From Tiamatella sp964451715 (GTDB lineage: Archaea > Thermoproteota > Thermoprotei_A > Sulfolobales > Acidilobaceae): 59,430 nt of DNA. A model generated the notes under the pieces. It ran no database searches. It was not told where the DNA came from and worked only from the letters and a program-made list of their open reading frames with translations. The position numbers were made by a program, and so were the translations under genes. The first letter of the stretch is position 1, and each line of letters opens with the position of its first letter. Below are positions 26,186 through 34,647 of this stretch, one piece after another. The stretch spans positions 1 to 59,430 of the forward strand of contig CAYVIZ010000003.1 of the NCBI GenBank assembly GCA_964451715.1. Direction: 5' to 3'.

Positions 26186-26519
26186 AGCTGGAGAGCTCCT
26201 TCTCCACGTTTAACGCTTTTTCCAGTATAGAGAGCCACTCATATAGCTCTCTTGTGCCTCCGCCACTGTTTACTAGGTCTCTTATCCTCTTGGCGGAGAA
26301 GTCTATTAGTGACCTGACAACGTCTTCTGCCTCTACCCTAGGAACCTCGTCTTCGCTGCTTACAACCCTCACCTTCCCATGTACAGGACACACTATATCA
26401 CCGTTCTTAAGGCGGAATAGAGGGGATCCGCAGAGGGGGCACGTTGAGTCCAGCATAACCGCTCCCGACTGCACGAGCTTAACCATCCTCTTAACTATTT
26501 CGTCTCTACTGCTTCTCAT
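26124..26519 (-). CDS. UPF0148 zinc-ribbon protein (Sjogren autoantigen-like)
   Basis: 131 residues. An N-terminal helix (about 1-20) precedes a zinc ribbon with CPLCGSPL and IVCPVHGKV (about 25-45), the pattern of the archaeal UPF0148 family related to the human autoantigen p27. A helical and charged C-terminal half follows. Function unknown. ATG start. The last 20 or so codons lie opposite the end of gcvH. Confidence 0.75.
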   Translation of the reverse strand: MRSSRDEIVKRMVKLVQSGAVMLDSTCPLCGSPLFRLKNGDIVCPVHGKVRVVSSEDEVPRVEAEDVVRSLIDFSAKRIRDLVNSGGGTRELYEWLSILEKALNVEKELSSFRISSQTRREQRTLREREAR

Positions 26520-26609
26520 ATCCCGTCAGCCTCGCATTACACTGTATTTATAACATATATTCTTAAGCCACGCACCCTATAAACTATTGATCATGGAGGT
26601 GCGTGTGAA

Positions 26610-26882
26610 ATGGCGGTCACACCCACGGATAACGAAGCCAAGATAAGGTACGTCCTAAGCATTCTCATGGGAATAGTAAACGATGCCAACATACCGCGGA
26701 ACATAAGAAGAGCGGCTTCGGAAGCCATAAAATTCCTGCGTGACACCACCTTGTCCCCCGGTGTAAGAGCGGCTAATGCAGTAAGCGCGTTAGAGGAGGT
26801 GAGCCAGGATCCCAATATGCCCATACACGCAAGGACCCGTATATGGAACGCTATAACTGTTTTGGAGACGATAAAGGACTAA
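26610..26882 (+). CDS. UPF0147 family protein
   Basis: 90 residues, all helical: VLSILMGIVNDANIPRN, then AASEAIKFL and AANAVSALEEVSQDP, the HEAT-like repeats conserved across archaea in UPF0147. Function unknown, probably a protein-binding module. ATG start with GGAGGTG nine bases upstream. Between the divergent UPF0148 gene and the FAU-1 gene. Confidence 0.88.
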   Translation: MAVTPTDNEAKIRYVLSILMGIVNDANIPRNIRRAASEAIKFLRDTTLSPGVRAANAVSALEEVSQDPNMPIHARTRIWNAITVLETIKD

Positions 26883-27034
26883 ACGAAAAGTCCATAACCC
26901 GTACTATATTCGGTTCTAAACTTATGAGTGTCCACTATTATCCTAGAGGTAGCAGTAACCGTGAACTCGGGGAGAAGTGCTTAGAGGTGTAACCAACCCT
27001 GGAAGCAGGTGAAGCCGACATATACAGGGTTAGG

Positions 27035-28432
27035 GTGAGGGGTATATACTCTACTGCCATTGCCTCCCTGTTAATGAGGAATGGCTATATACTCGCTGAC
27101 ATGAGTGATGTGCTTCAGTCGAGGATGAATAGGCCTAACGCTCTTCTCCCTCCCCATGTAACGCTCAAGACAGACCCCGACAAAAGAGATGAGATACTGA
27201 TATTAGCCTATCCTTGGGAGTCGGGTAAAGGCATTGAAGACCTGCTTATCCATGAATTGAGGTATGTTACTGTTAGAAGAGGCAGATACGGCGTAAATAC
27301 CGTAGTAGACGCCGAGAGCCTAGGTGACTGCAGGATACTCATGCCAGGAGGAGTAATAGCATTATACAGGGGTGACCCATGCCCTGGGAAGGGTGATATT
27401 GTAAGGGTTAGCGTTGTTAAGGAGAAGCTTTCTCCGAGGGATAATCTGATCGTCGCTCCGGGAGCCAGGATTGTGGGGCTTTATGCTATACTCACGTATC
27501 CGGGCAAGGGGGTCTCGTTCAGCGAGCATATACACGGGGATGAGAGGAAAATAGAGCTTGCAGATCTCTCCAGCCGACTCGTTGATTTATCCAGCTTCCA
27601 TATCAGGTTCAGAAGCAGCTCCCGTTACGCAGGACTAGATGATGTTTCCAACGAGATTAAGAAACTAGTAGAAGAGGCTGTCAGACTCTCCTCAACAAGC
27701 CCTAATAAGCCTTCTCTGGTGAGGCGGGGAGAGTATATATCACTCTTAACAATGAATCAAAAGTCGAAACTAGCCCTAGACCTGGAAAGAGACCGTGTTA
27801 CACCGACTATACTATATCACCACACGCTTAAATCACATAGCGATGAGGCGAGCCGCCTCGTGGACTATGCTGAGAGGGTGCTTCTAGAGTTCGGTGTTGA
27901 CAAGGATAAGCTTGGAGTAGCCACTCTCAACTATATAGCAGAAGGGTTAAGGGGTAGAGTGATAGGAGTAAAGCATGTCAAGCCTGACGGCGAGGTCGCT
28001 AGGCTCACTCCGGGCCGTGTGGAGAGTGTTGAGAAGAAAGCTTCAAAGCCGCCTGTAATAGTTTTGAAGAGGACGATGCGTTCTAAGGGATTACTGGATG
28101 GACTCAACGTCGAGAAGAGGCCTGGCGACTATGATGTTATGAAGGTGGATATGTCTAGCTGGAGGATAATACATGAGTACTATACAAGGGAAGGCAGTCC
28201 TCTCGGCATATACGTGAACATAAACACCCCGCCTGAGATAGATGCTGAGGGTATAAAATATGTTGACTTGTATGTCGACATTGTCATGAAGCCGGGAGAG
28301 GATCCCAAGGCTATCGATGTCGAGGAGCTTGAAAAAGCGTATAATGAAGGACTAGTAAGCGACGCGCTCTACAGGAAGGCTGTTGAAGAGAAGGACAAAG
28401 CCCTTAAGAGCCTCAAACAGCTTCTCCTATAA
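27035..28432 (+). CDS. FAU-1-type RNA-binding protein/probable ribonuclease (DUF402)
   Basis: About 465 residues, same length and order as Pyrococcus FAU-1: an N-terminal S1-like region starting RGIYSTAIASLL, a middle domain and a C-terminal DUF402 domain (about 330-430) with DVMKVDMSSW and YVDLYVDIV. Members bind AU-rich RNA and are proposed RNase E/G-like nucleases. The annotated GTG leaves out strand residues (VRV) that relatives have before RGIY; the frame is open upstream to 26993, and GAGGTG at 26984-26989 is nine bases from an in-frame CTG at 26999, so translation may begin there. Precedes a radical SAM gene by 22 bases. Confidence 0.8.
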   Translation: MRGIYSTAIASLLMRNGYILADMSDVLQSRMNRPNALLPPHVTLKTDPDKRDEILILAYPWESGKGIEDLLIHELRYVTVRRGRYGVNTVVDAESLGDCRILMPGGVIALYRGDPCPGKGDIVRVSVVKEKLSPRDNLIVAPGARIVGLYAILTYPGKGVSFSEHIHGDERKIELADLSSRLVDLSSFHIRFRSSSRYAGLDDVSNEIKKLVEEAVRLSSTSPNKPSLVRRGEYISLLTMNQKSKLALDLERDRVTPTILYHHTLKSHSDEASRLVDYAERVLLEFGVDKDKLGVATLNYIAEGLRGRVIGVKHVKPDGEVARLTPGRVESVEKKASKPPVIVLKRTMRSKGLLDGLNVEKRPGDYDVMKVDMSSWRIIHEYYTREGSPLGIYVNINTPPEIDAEGIKYVDLYVDIVMKPGEDPKAIDVEELEKAYNEGLVSDALYRKAVEEKDKALKSLKQLLL

Positions 28433-28454
28433 CTCGTGGAAGGGATACCTGTTC

Positions 28455-30020
28455 ATGAGGCTTGAAAGAGTCCTAATAGTGGATGGCTATACTGACGAGC
28501 CTTCAGGATTGGGTGTGCCGCCTTACATAGACGTTTATCCCAGATACATAGCCGGGGCGGTATGGCATCACATAGGCTCCTCTGCGACAGTCCACTATGT
28601 CACGGTGGACGAGTTCCGCAGGCTTCCATGGCTTAGTAGGGCGGAGGACTACGATGCAATAGTTTTCATCGCAGGTATAACTGTCCCGGGAAAATACCTA
28701 GACGGTCAACCCGCGTCTCCGGAGGAGTTGATCCGGTGGTCTAGAATAATCGAGAAGCCCTTCAAGATACTGGCTGGCCCTATAGCCAGGTTCGGCACAG
28801 GCGTTAGAGGAGGCTCGCAGGCCCGTGTCCTGAGGGAGTTGAGAAGAGCGGGCTTCGACGAGATAGTTACCGGTGATGTAGACGAGTACATGAGGAGTCT
28901 TCTAACAGAGGGCCCGGAAAAGGCATCCCCGTGGATGACGAGGAGAGACTACACGTATGCCGACATATACCTTGTAAAAGGCGCGCGTATAGTCAGGATG
29001 CACAGGAGATACGGTCACGGTTTAACGGCTGAGATAGAAACCTATCGAGGCTGCGCTCGCTGGGTAAGCGGTGGATGCAGCTTTTGCATAGAACCACTAT
29101 ACGGTAAACCCATCCAGAGAGACATTAGGAGTATAGTGAGAGAGGTGGAAGCGCTGTATAAGGAGGGCGTCGTTGATTTTAGAATAGGGAGACAATCAGA
29201 CTTCTACGTTATAGGATCACCTGAACTGGGAGAAGAAGAATGGCCCCGTCCATGCCCCGATTGTATTGAGTCTCTGCTCAAAGGGATAAGGAGAAATGCC
29301 CCTTATATCAGGACACTACACATAGACAACGCGAATCCTGGAACCATATACCGCTATCCCACCGAGTCGACACTTATAACAAAGTACATTGTAAGATATC
29401 ATACTGCGGGAGACGTAGTAGCTTTGGGGCTGGAAACCGCTGATCCACGTGTGGCTAGGCTCAACAACTTGAATACCCTACCGGATGAAGCCTATGCCGC
29501 TATAAAGCTAGTCAACAGGTATGGATCTATTAGGAACAATGACGGTGTTCCCCACCTGCTGCCTGGCTTAAATTTCATCCTAGGGCTCCCGGGAGAGACT
29601 GGGGAGACCCTGGAACTTAACCGCGAGTTTCTGCTGCGCCTTCTCGAGGAGGGATACATGGTTAGGCGTGTTAATATTAGGAGATTGCTGGTTATACCCG
29701 GAACCAAGGTCTCCACGCTCAAGCCCAGGTTAACCGGCAAGTCTGAGTCGAGGCATAGGATGTTCGTGAGGTGGGTGAGGGACTTCTTCGACAAAACCAT
29801 GCTTACGAGAGTTTTCCCCCGGGGGACAATTATAAGGAACTTATACGTTGAAGGCTACTATGATGGCTTCAGTTATGCTAGGCCTCCTGGGAGCTATCCT
29901 CCTACTGTGAAGATAAAAGGGAGTCTACCCTACATGAGCATGATTAGTGTTGAGGTGCAGTCAGTTTCTACTGGGAGATCGTTGATGGGTAGGATTGCTG
30001 GAAGCTTGAAACTTATATAA
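28455..30020 (+). CDS. Radical SAM protein, COG1031-like
   Basis: 521 residues from ATG with GGAAGGGAT nine bases upstream; the longer reading into the FAU-1 gene is rejected. The cluster motif is Cys200-x7-Cys208-x2-Cys211 (GCARWVSGGCSFCIEP), longer than the usual CX3CX2C spacing, as in a poorly studied archaeal family (COG1031). A flavodoxin-like N-terminal region (about 1-130) precedes the radical SAM barrel (about 190-430); a C-terminal tail continues to about 521. An extra Cys pair is in PRPCPDCIE (about 273-277). Substrate unknown. Likely co-transcribed with the FAU-1 gene. Confidence 0.72.
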   Translation: MRLERVLIVDGYTDEPSGLGVPPYIDVYPRYIAGAVWHHIGSSATVHYVTVDEFRRLPWLSRAEDYDAIVFIAGITVPGKYLDGQPASPEELIRWSRIIEKPFKILAGPIARFGTGVRGGSQARVLRELRRAGFDEIVTGDVDEYMRSLLTEGPEKASPWMTRRDYTYADIYLVKGARIVRMHRRYGHGLTAEIETYRGCARWVSGGCSFCIEPLYGKPIQRDIRSIVREVEALYKEGVVDFRIGRQSDFYVIGSPELGEEEWPRPCPDCIESLLKGIRRNAPYIRTLHIDNANPGTIYRYPTESTLITKYIVRYHTAGDVVALGLETADPRVARLNNLNTLPDEAYAAIKLVNRYGSIRNNDGVPHLLPGLNFILGLPGETGETLELNREFLLRLLEEGYMVRRVNIRRLLVIPGTKVSTLKPRLTGKSESRHRMFVRWVRDFFDKTMLTRVFPRGTIIRNLYVEGYYDGFSYARPPGSYPPTVKIKGSLPYMSMISVEVQSVSTGRSLMGRIAGSLKLI

Positions 30021-30109
30021 TATAATTTCACTTGAATCTTGTTTCTAGGCAAAATATTATTTAGAATTATTTCTTGATAAGATACAGTTAGAGGCTAAGG
30101 TGTGGAGCT

Positions 30110-31180
30110 TTGGCTGGGAGAAAACAGCGGAGCAGGAGACTATACGATAGACTCTCCTATAATCTAATAGAGGTTATCGAGAGGCTGCAGTCAACACCGG
30201 GCCTGCCATCGCTGACAGAGCTGGCAGAGGAAACAGGGATGCATGTATCAACTCTATGGAGAAGGATAAAGACACTCCAAGAATACAATGTAGAGTTCTC
30301 GGCCGACGTAAACTACTCCGCACTCGGGTTTAGACGCATAGTTCTAGTCACGAGGAAAAGCATACCCGTTGAACTAGCCTCAAACGATTACCTGGAATAC
30401 TTTGCCCCACTAATCCCTAGAGGTTCCTTACTACAGTTCCTGGCCTCGCCAACCTTGACCGACTACCTTATAGAGGCCGTGAGAAACGGGATAGACTCAT
30501 CCATCGTAGACAAGCTCGCTATATACGGCTTCCACTACAACCCCAAGCCCAACCTTAGAGTGTTCTATGACATGGCGAAAAAAGAAATCACTCCCAACTG
30601 GGGGCATGTTTTCGACATGGTTAAATTAGCTTCATCCTATAGAATCAACGCTTATTCGAGGAAAGCAAAGTATGACGAGATAGACCTCTTCATACTTGAA
30701 CAACTGATAAGAGACCCCTTCCTATCCATGAGGGAGATAACTAAGATGCTGCAAGAGGCAGTCTATAGGAGGGAGTGGCGTGTCAAGCCCCCCTACTCGA
30801 GTGTTACGTATAGCAGAGTCAGAAGGCATTTCCTGAATCATATAATCGGGAGAAACATAGTGTCAGGTATACACGTGAAAACAGTGCCCTTCTCTGAGGA
30901 CGAGGGAATAGAGCTGGCTATATTCTATAAAGCACCTACACGTTATCCCCACCTAATAGCAAGCGCCTTCTCCGAGCATCCATACACGCTCTACAGTATG
31001 GTAAGCCTCGATGAGAGGGAGGGTATGATCAGGATAGTGGTTCCCGGCAGGGATGTAAGGGGCCTTATAGAGTTGATGGAGACTTTCGAGAGAGAGGGCT
31101 TTATAGAGGAGTGGAACGCCTATGTAGTGGATCGCTACAACGCTTTAACTAGGAGAGTATCATTCAAGTATTTCTTATAG
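30110..31180 (+). CDS. Tandem winged-helix regulator, Lrp-related
   Basis: 356 residues made of two similar halves: HTH one at about 20-60 (LTELAEETGMHVSTLWRRIK) followed by an Lrp-like alpha/beta segment, and HTH two at about 205-250 (DPFLSMREITKML and SYSRVRRHFLNHI-like region) followed by another. This looks like an internal duplication of an Lrp-type regulator in which the second DNA-binding part has drifted. Functions and targets unknown. The preceding sequence contains an AT-rich promoter-like region, and AAGGTG lies upstream of its TTG start. MarC lies 53 bases after it. Confidence 0.6.
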   Translation: MAGRKQRSRRLYDRLSYNLIEVIERLQSTPGLPSLTELAEETGMHVSTLWRRIKTLQEYNVEFSADVNYSALGFRRIVLVTRKSIPVELASNDYLEYFAPLIPRGSLLQFLASPTLTDYLIEAVRNGIDSSIVDKLAIYGFHYNPKPNLRVFYDMAKKEITPNWGHVFDMVKLASSYRINAYSRKAKYDEIDLFILEQLIRDPFLSMREITKMLQEAVYRREWRVKPPYSSVTYSRVRRHFLNHIIGRNIVSGIHVKTVPFSEDEGIELAIFYKAPTRYPHLIASAFSEHPYTLYSMVSLDEREGMIRIVVPGRDVRGLIELMETFEREGFIEEWNAYVVDRYNALTRRVSFKYFL

Positions 31181-31233
31181 GACGTAGGGTTTGGACTAGA
31201 AGTAGTGACCACCGGACTAGGGGGTATTATGTT

Positions 31234-31854
31234 ATGGAAGATTTTATGGTTAATGTTCTGCTGGCTTATAGCCAGATAGTGGCAATCATGAACCCCTTCT
31301 CTGTCCTAGGTAATTATCTGACGTTAACTGAGGGTATAAAACGGGATGTGAGGAACAAGATACTCAGAACCGCAATAATAGCTGTGACCATTATAGGGTT
31401 CATCTTCATCATACTAGGCAACCTGATACTGCGTTTCTACCATTTATCCGTCATGGCTATAAAGTTCGGTGGAGGAATACTGTTGATGGTTATAGCCATA
31501 GACATGATGAGCGGTATGCCGCGTAGTAAGAGAGTAGATAGAAGAGAGATAGCAGTCGTCCCTCTGGCGACGCCAATGATGATAGGCCCCGGGACGCTCA
31601 CGGTGCTCATTTACCTGGGTACAGTAATGCCACTCCTCGACGCAGTAGCAGGGTTTCTAGCAGGCGTTGTAACCGTCTACCTGACACTTTATTTTTCAGG
31701 CATCTTCATAAGACTTCTTGGAAGAACAGGTGTCAGGGCTTTATCGCGTTTCATGTCCCTTATACTGGCTAGCATAGCGTCTCAAATGATGTATGACGCT
31801 GTTGTCGGATGGTACGAGCAGTTCCTCAAGACACATGGTTGTCTGACAGGATAG
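31234..31854 (+). CDS. MarC family integral membrane protein
   Basis: 206 residues with six transmembrane helices. AIMNPFSVLGNYLTLT in the first helical hairpin and VPLATPMMIGPGTLTVLI in the fourth are signature stretches of the MarC (UPF0056) family. Transport activity has been suspected but not established; the old link with multiple antibiotic resistance is no longer supported. ATG start after GGGGGTATT. Followed by the radical SAM gene 22 bases later. Confidence 0.9.
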   Translation: MEDFMVNVLLAYSQIVAIMNPFSVLGNYLTLTEGIKRDVRNKILRTAIIAVTIIGFIFIILGNLILRFYHLSVMAIKFGGGILLMVIAIDMMSGMPRSKRVDRREIAVVPLATPMMIGPGTLTVLIYLGTVMPLLDAVAGFLAGVVTVYLTLYFSGIFIRLLGRTGVRALSRFMSLILASIASQMMYDAVVGWYEQFLKTHGCLTG

Positions 31855-31876
31855 TTTTCAGGGGGATAATGAGGCC

Positions 31877-33208
31877 GTGAAGGCCGTTTTCATTTACAGG
31901 TATATTGATGAAGCGCGTTATAGTCTGATACAGATTCATGCATTACTAGAAAAAACATTCATAGAGGACGGGTCTGACGTAAGGGTGCACCGTGCCAATA
32001 GCGTGTTGGAGGTCCTAGAGAAAGCCCGCTACTATTCCAGCAAAGGTTATAGGGTTGTAATAGGGTACAGTCTGTTGTCCACGGTGCTACCGCGTATTAT
32101 TAATGAGGTCAAATGGCTTTCAGGGGAGGTGCATAAAACAAGGAATACAATCCTCGTAGCAGGGGGTCCCCACGCTACTGGAGACCCGTTAGGAACGCTG
32201 GGCTTGGGATTCGACGTGGTTGTCCACGGCGAGGCGGAGAGTTCTCTTCCAGCCCTCTTGGAGAACTTTGCAGAGAAGGGTTTTGAGGGTCTGTATAGCG
32301 TCAAGGGTATAGTCATAATGGGGGATGAGGGGGCGGTCTATACGGGCCGTCAGCCGCCTGCAAGCCTAGACGATTATCCCCCCTTCCCCTACTGGAGGGG
32401 TATCTTCTCGCCTATAGAAATAACGAGGGGTTGCATATGGGGGTGTCGCTACTGCGAGGTTCCCTATATGCATGGTGCCAGGATAAGGCATAGGAGTCCC
32501 GAATACATAAGCTATTACGCAAGACTATTCTGGGCTAGTGGAAGGCGCGATCTACGCTTCATCACGCCTAACGCGTTCTCATACATGTCTGATGGGAGAA
32601 ACATAAGAGTGGAACACCTATGCGGGCTACTATACAGTCTTAGAAGGATTGCCTCAGAATATAAGGCGAGAATATTCATGGGATCCTTCCCCAGCGAGGT
32701 AAGACCTGAACACGCAACTATAAGAGACGCAGTTAGATGCTTGAGAGACACCGTTTCCAACAAGAGCGTTATTATAGGAGCTCAATCCGGCTCGAATAGA
32801 ATACTTGAAACCGTAAACAGGGGCCACAACGTTGAAACAGTGGAAGAAGCCGTCAGGATGCTCAACACATACGGTTTCAATGCCGATGTAGACTTTATAT
32901 ACGCTTTCCCATTCGAGGACGAGGAGGATCTCAGGGAAACCCTGTCTTTCAGCGAGAAACTTGTGGAGAGGTATAGAGCCCGTATTCACGCACACTACTT
33001 TCTACCCCTGCCGGGTACTCCTCTGGAACAGTTGGAACCTAAGGATCCCCCGGAATGGTTTATGAAGAGGTTATTCAAGCTTATGGGGAGAGGGAAGCTT
33101 TACGGTGACTGGCTTAAGCAGAGGGAAATAAGCAGGGCTATAGTAGAGTTGAGGCGCAAGGGTATTATAGTAGGATTGAAGGGCTGGAGGCTTATTAGAC
33201 GAGTATAA
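31877..33208 (+). CDS. B12-binding/radical SAM protein (MJ_1487-type)
   Basis: 443 residues. An N-terminal Rossmann region with a B12-binding-like fold (about 1-130: VIGYSLLST, ILVAGGPHATGDP, VVHGEAESSLPALLE) precedes a radical SAM domain with the standard motif CIWGCRYCEVP (about 188-198). A histidine contacting cobalamin is not obvious in the N-terminal part. The order matches the archaeal MJ_1487-type family, whose substrate is unknown. GTG start following GGGGGATAATGAGG. Terminates 29 bases before the C/D box RNA. Confidence 0.82.
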   Translation: MKAVFIYRYIDEARYSLIQIHALLEKTFIEDGSDVRVHRANSVLEVLEKARYYSSKGYRVVIGYSLLSTVLPRIINEVKWLSGEVHKTRNTILVAGGPHATGDPLGTLGLGFDVVVHGEAESSLPALLENFAEKGFEGLYSVKGIVIMGDEGAVYTGRQPPASLDDYPPFPYWRGIFSPIEITRGCIWGCRYCEVPYMHGARIRHRSPEYISYYARLFWASGRRDLRFITPNAFSYMSDGRNIRVEHLCGLLYSLRRIASEYKARIFMGSFPSEVRPEHATIRDAVRCLRDTVSNKSVIIGAQSGSNRILETVNRGHNVETVEEAVRMLNTYGFNADVDFIYAFPFEDEEDLRETLSFSEKLVERYRARIHAHYFLPLPGTPLEQLEPKDPPEWFMKRLFKLMGRGKLYGDWLKQREISRAIVELRRKGIIVGLKGWRLIRRV

Positions 33209-33236
33209 CGCTACAGGTTACAATCCGGCTCGCCGA

Positions 33237-33300
33237 GGGGGCCTGTGATGACCCAGCTATCTATGATCCCGTGATTGGATTGGCCTTACCTGAGGCCCTC
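33237..33300 (+). ncRNA. C/D box sRNA, dual guide for 23S rRNA domain II
   Basis: Box C GTGATGA (33245-33251) and box D CTGA (33290-33293) are bracketed by a seven-pair terminal stem, GGGGGCC (33237-33243) with GGCCCTC (33294-33300). The 38 bases between the boxes hold two guides of normal length around a degenerate D' (CTAT, 33261) and C' (GTGATTG, 33271-33277). The D guide GATTGGCCTTAC complements GUAAGGCCAAUC and the D' guide complements GAUAGCUGG. From memory, E. coli 23S rRNA has AAGGCCAAUC (about 782-791) and GAUAGCUGG (about 801-809) ten bases apart, so both guides fit neighbouring parts of one region. Rule-of-five places methylation at G784 and at C806 or G805 (E. coli numbering). Confidence 0.85.
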
Positions 33301-33315
33301 CATAGTTTTTTATAT

Positions 33316-33328
33316 GAAAATATATCAT
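33316..33328 (+). promoter_or_regulatory. TATA box of the acyl-CoA dehydrogenase gene
   Basis: TGAAAATATATCA, predicted to start transcription near 33347. That is downstream of the earliest in-frame ATG (33275) and supports the start at 33380. A T-run just upstream (33306-33311) may terminate the guide RNA transcript. Confidence 0.45.
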
Positions 33329-33379
33329 AATTTATGTGAAAACGGTTACATACTCACAGGTTTCTGGGGTGTCTACACG

Positions 33380-34558
33380 TTGTCCTCGAAGGTATTCGAT
33401 ACACTGGACCCTGAACTCCCTGTTGTAAGGAGGATGGTGCGCGAGTTCGCGGAGAAGCATATCGAACCGAATGCCAGGATTATTGATAGAGACAATGTTA
33501 TCCCCGATGATATATTGAGGCTCCTAGGGGAAATGGGGTACACCTCTATGAGAGTACCAGAAGAATACGGGGGCCCCGGGTTCACCCTGCTTCAAACAGC
33601 TGTTGTCGCCGAGGAGCTTAGCAGGGCGAGCAGCGGAGTCGGCATCTTGGCTACAGTATCCGGCGACATGGTAGCATATCCTATAACCGAGTACGGCACG
33701 GCTGAGCAGAAGGAGAAATATCTAACCATCCTGGCTAAGGGTGGAATAGGGGCCTTCGCCCTTACAGAACCCTGCTGCGGCAGCGATGCAGCTTCACTTA
33801 CAACCAAAGCCGTCCTCGACGGCGACGAGTACGTGGTAACGGGTAGAAAGACTTTTATAACAAACGCTGTATACGCGGACTTCTTCCTCGTAGCTGCTAG
33901 GACGGGGAAGCCCGAGGAGAGGCATAGAGGAATAAGCCTATTCCTAGTAGATAAGTCTCCCTGTGTAGAAGTCTCCAAGCTGGATATGATGGGTTATAGG
34001 GGCTCGGGAACCGGTGAAGTATTGTTCAACGAGTGCAGGGTTCCCCGGGAGAACCTTGTCGGGGAGGAGGGAGTGGGCTTCAAGATAGCCATGATGGCGT
34101 TGAACGAGGGTAGGATAGTTACAGCGGCAACAGGATTAGGCGTGGCGCAGGCGGCGTTCGAGGACGCCCTGAAGTATTCTAGGACCAGGACCAGTATGGG
34201 TGTTCCTATAATAGAGCATCAGATGGTGACGTCTCATCTGGCCGACATGCTTGTTAAGCTTGAATCTATACGATCTCTGATCTATACAGCTGCTTGGAAG
34301 GCATGGCAGGGAGACACCGATTACATAAGGATGGCTAGTATGGCTAAATACGCTGCAGCCAACTGGGGAACTGATATAGTAAGACTTGCTATGCAGGTGC
34401 ATGGAGGTTTTGGCTACAGCCGCGAATCACGCGTGGAGAGGCTCTACCGTGATATAAAGATGATAGAGATAGGCGATGGCACGAACGAGATACAGAAGCT
34501 TGTGATAGTGCGTGCTCTGACGGGCCGCGTAAAACCCTTTAAGCCGAAGCGGGAATAA
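33380..34558 (+). CDS. Acyl-CoA dehydrogenase
   Basis: 392 residues from TTG at 33380, which has GGGGTG eight bases upstream and gives the normal family length; an upstream extension of 35 residues would begin before the TATA box. FAD/substrate motifs: ALTEPCCGSD (about 133-142), RKTFITNA and VHGGFGYSRE, then GDGTNEIQ. It introduces the alpha-beta double bond into acyl-CoA and passes electrons to an electron-transfer flavoprotein, matching the EtfABCX genes further on. The catalytic Glu position of the EGTNE loop is Asp366 here. Chain-length preference is not predictable. Confidence 0.93.
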   Translation: MSSKVFDTLDPELPVVRRMVREFAEKHIEPNARIIDRDNVIPDDILRLLGEMGYTSMRVPEEYGGPGFTLLQTAVVAEELSRASSGVGILATVSGDMVAYPITEYGTAEQKEKYLTILAKGGIGAFALTEPCCGSDAASLTTKAVLDGDEYVVTGRKTFITNAVYADFFLVAARTGKPEERHRGISLFLVDKSPCVEVSKLDMMGYRGSGTGEVLFNECRVPRENLVGEEGVGFKIAMMALNEGRIVTAATGLGVAQAAFEDALKYSRTRTSMGVPIIEHQMVTSHLADMLVKLESIRSLIYTAAWKAWQGDTDYIRMASMAKYAAANWGTDIVRLAMQVHGGFGYSRESRVERLYRDIKMIEIGDGTNEIQKLVIVRALTGRVKPFKPKRE

Positions 34559-34647
34559 GGGTTATTTCAATGTGTTTTAGGATAATTTCGTTGATATTAC
34601 AATATTAAGCTGGTCATGGTATATCCTAGCTGCTAGGGAAGCCTGAG

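Noticed and set aside
28383..28454. N-terminal extension of the radical SAM protein overlapping FAU-1
   Set aside because: The ATG at 28455 has a proper ribosome site and starts the conserved region; the extension lies inside the upstream gene.
33275..33379. N-terminal extension of acyl-CoA dehydrogenase
   Set aside because: It contains the C/D RNA end and the TATA box; the TTG at 33380 gives the usual family length.
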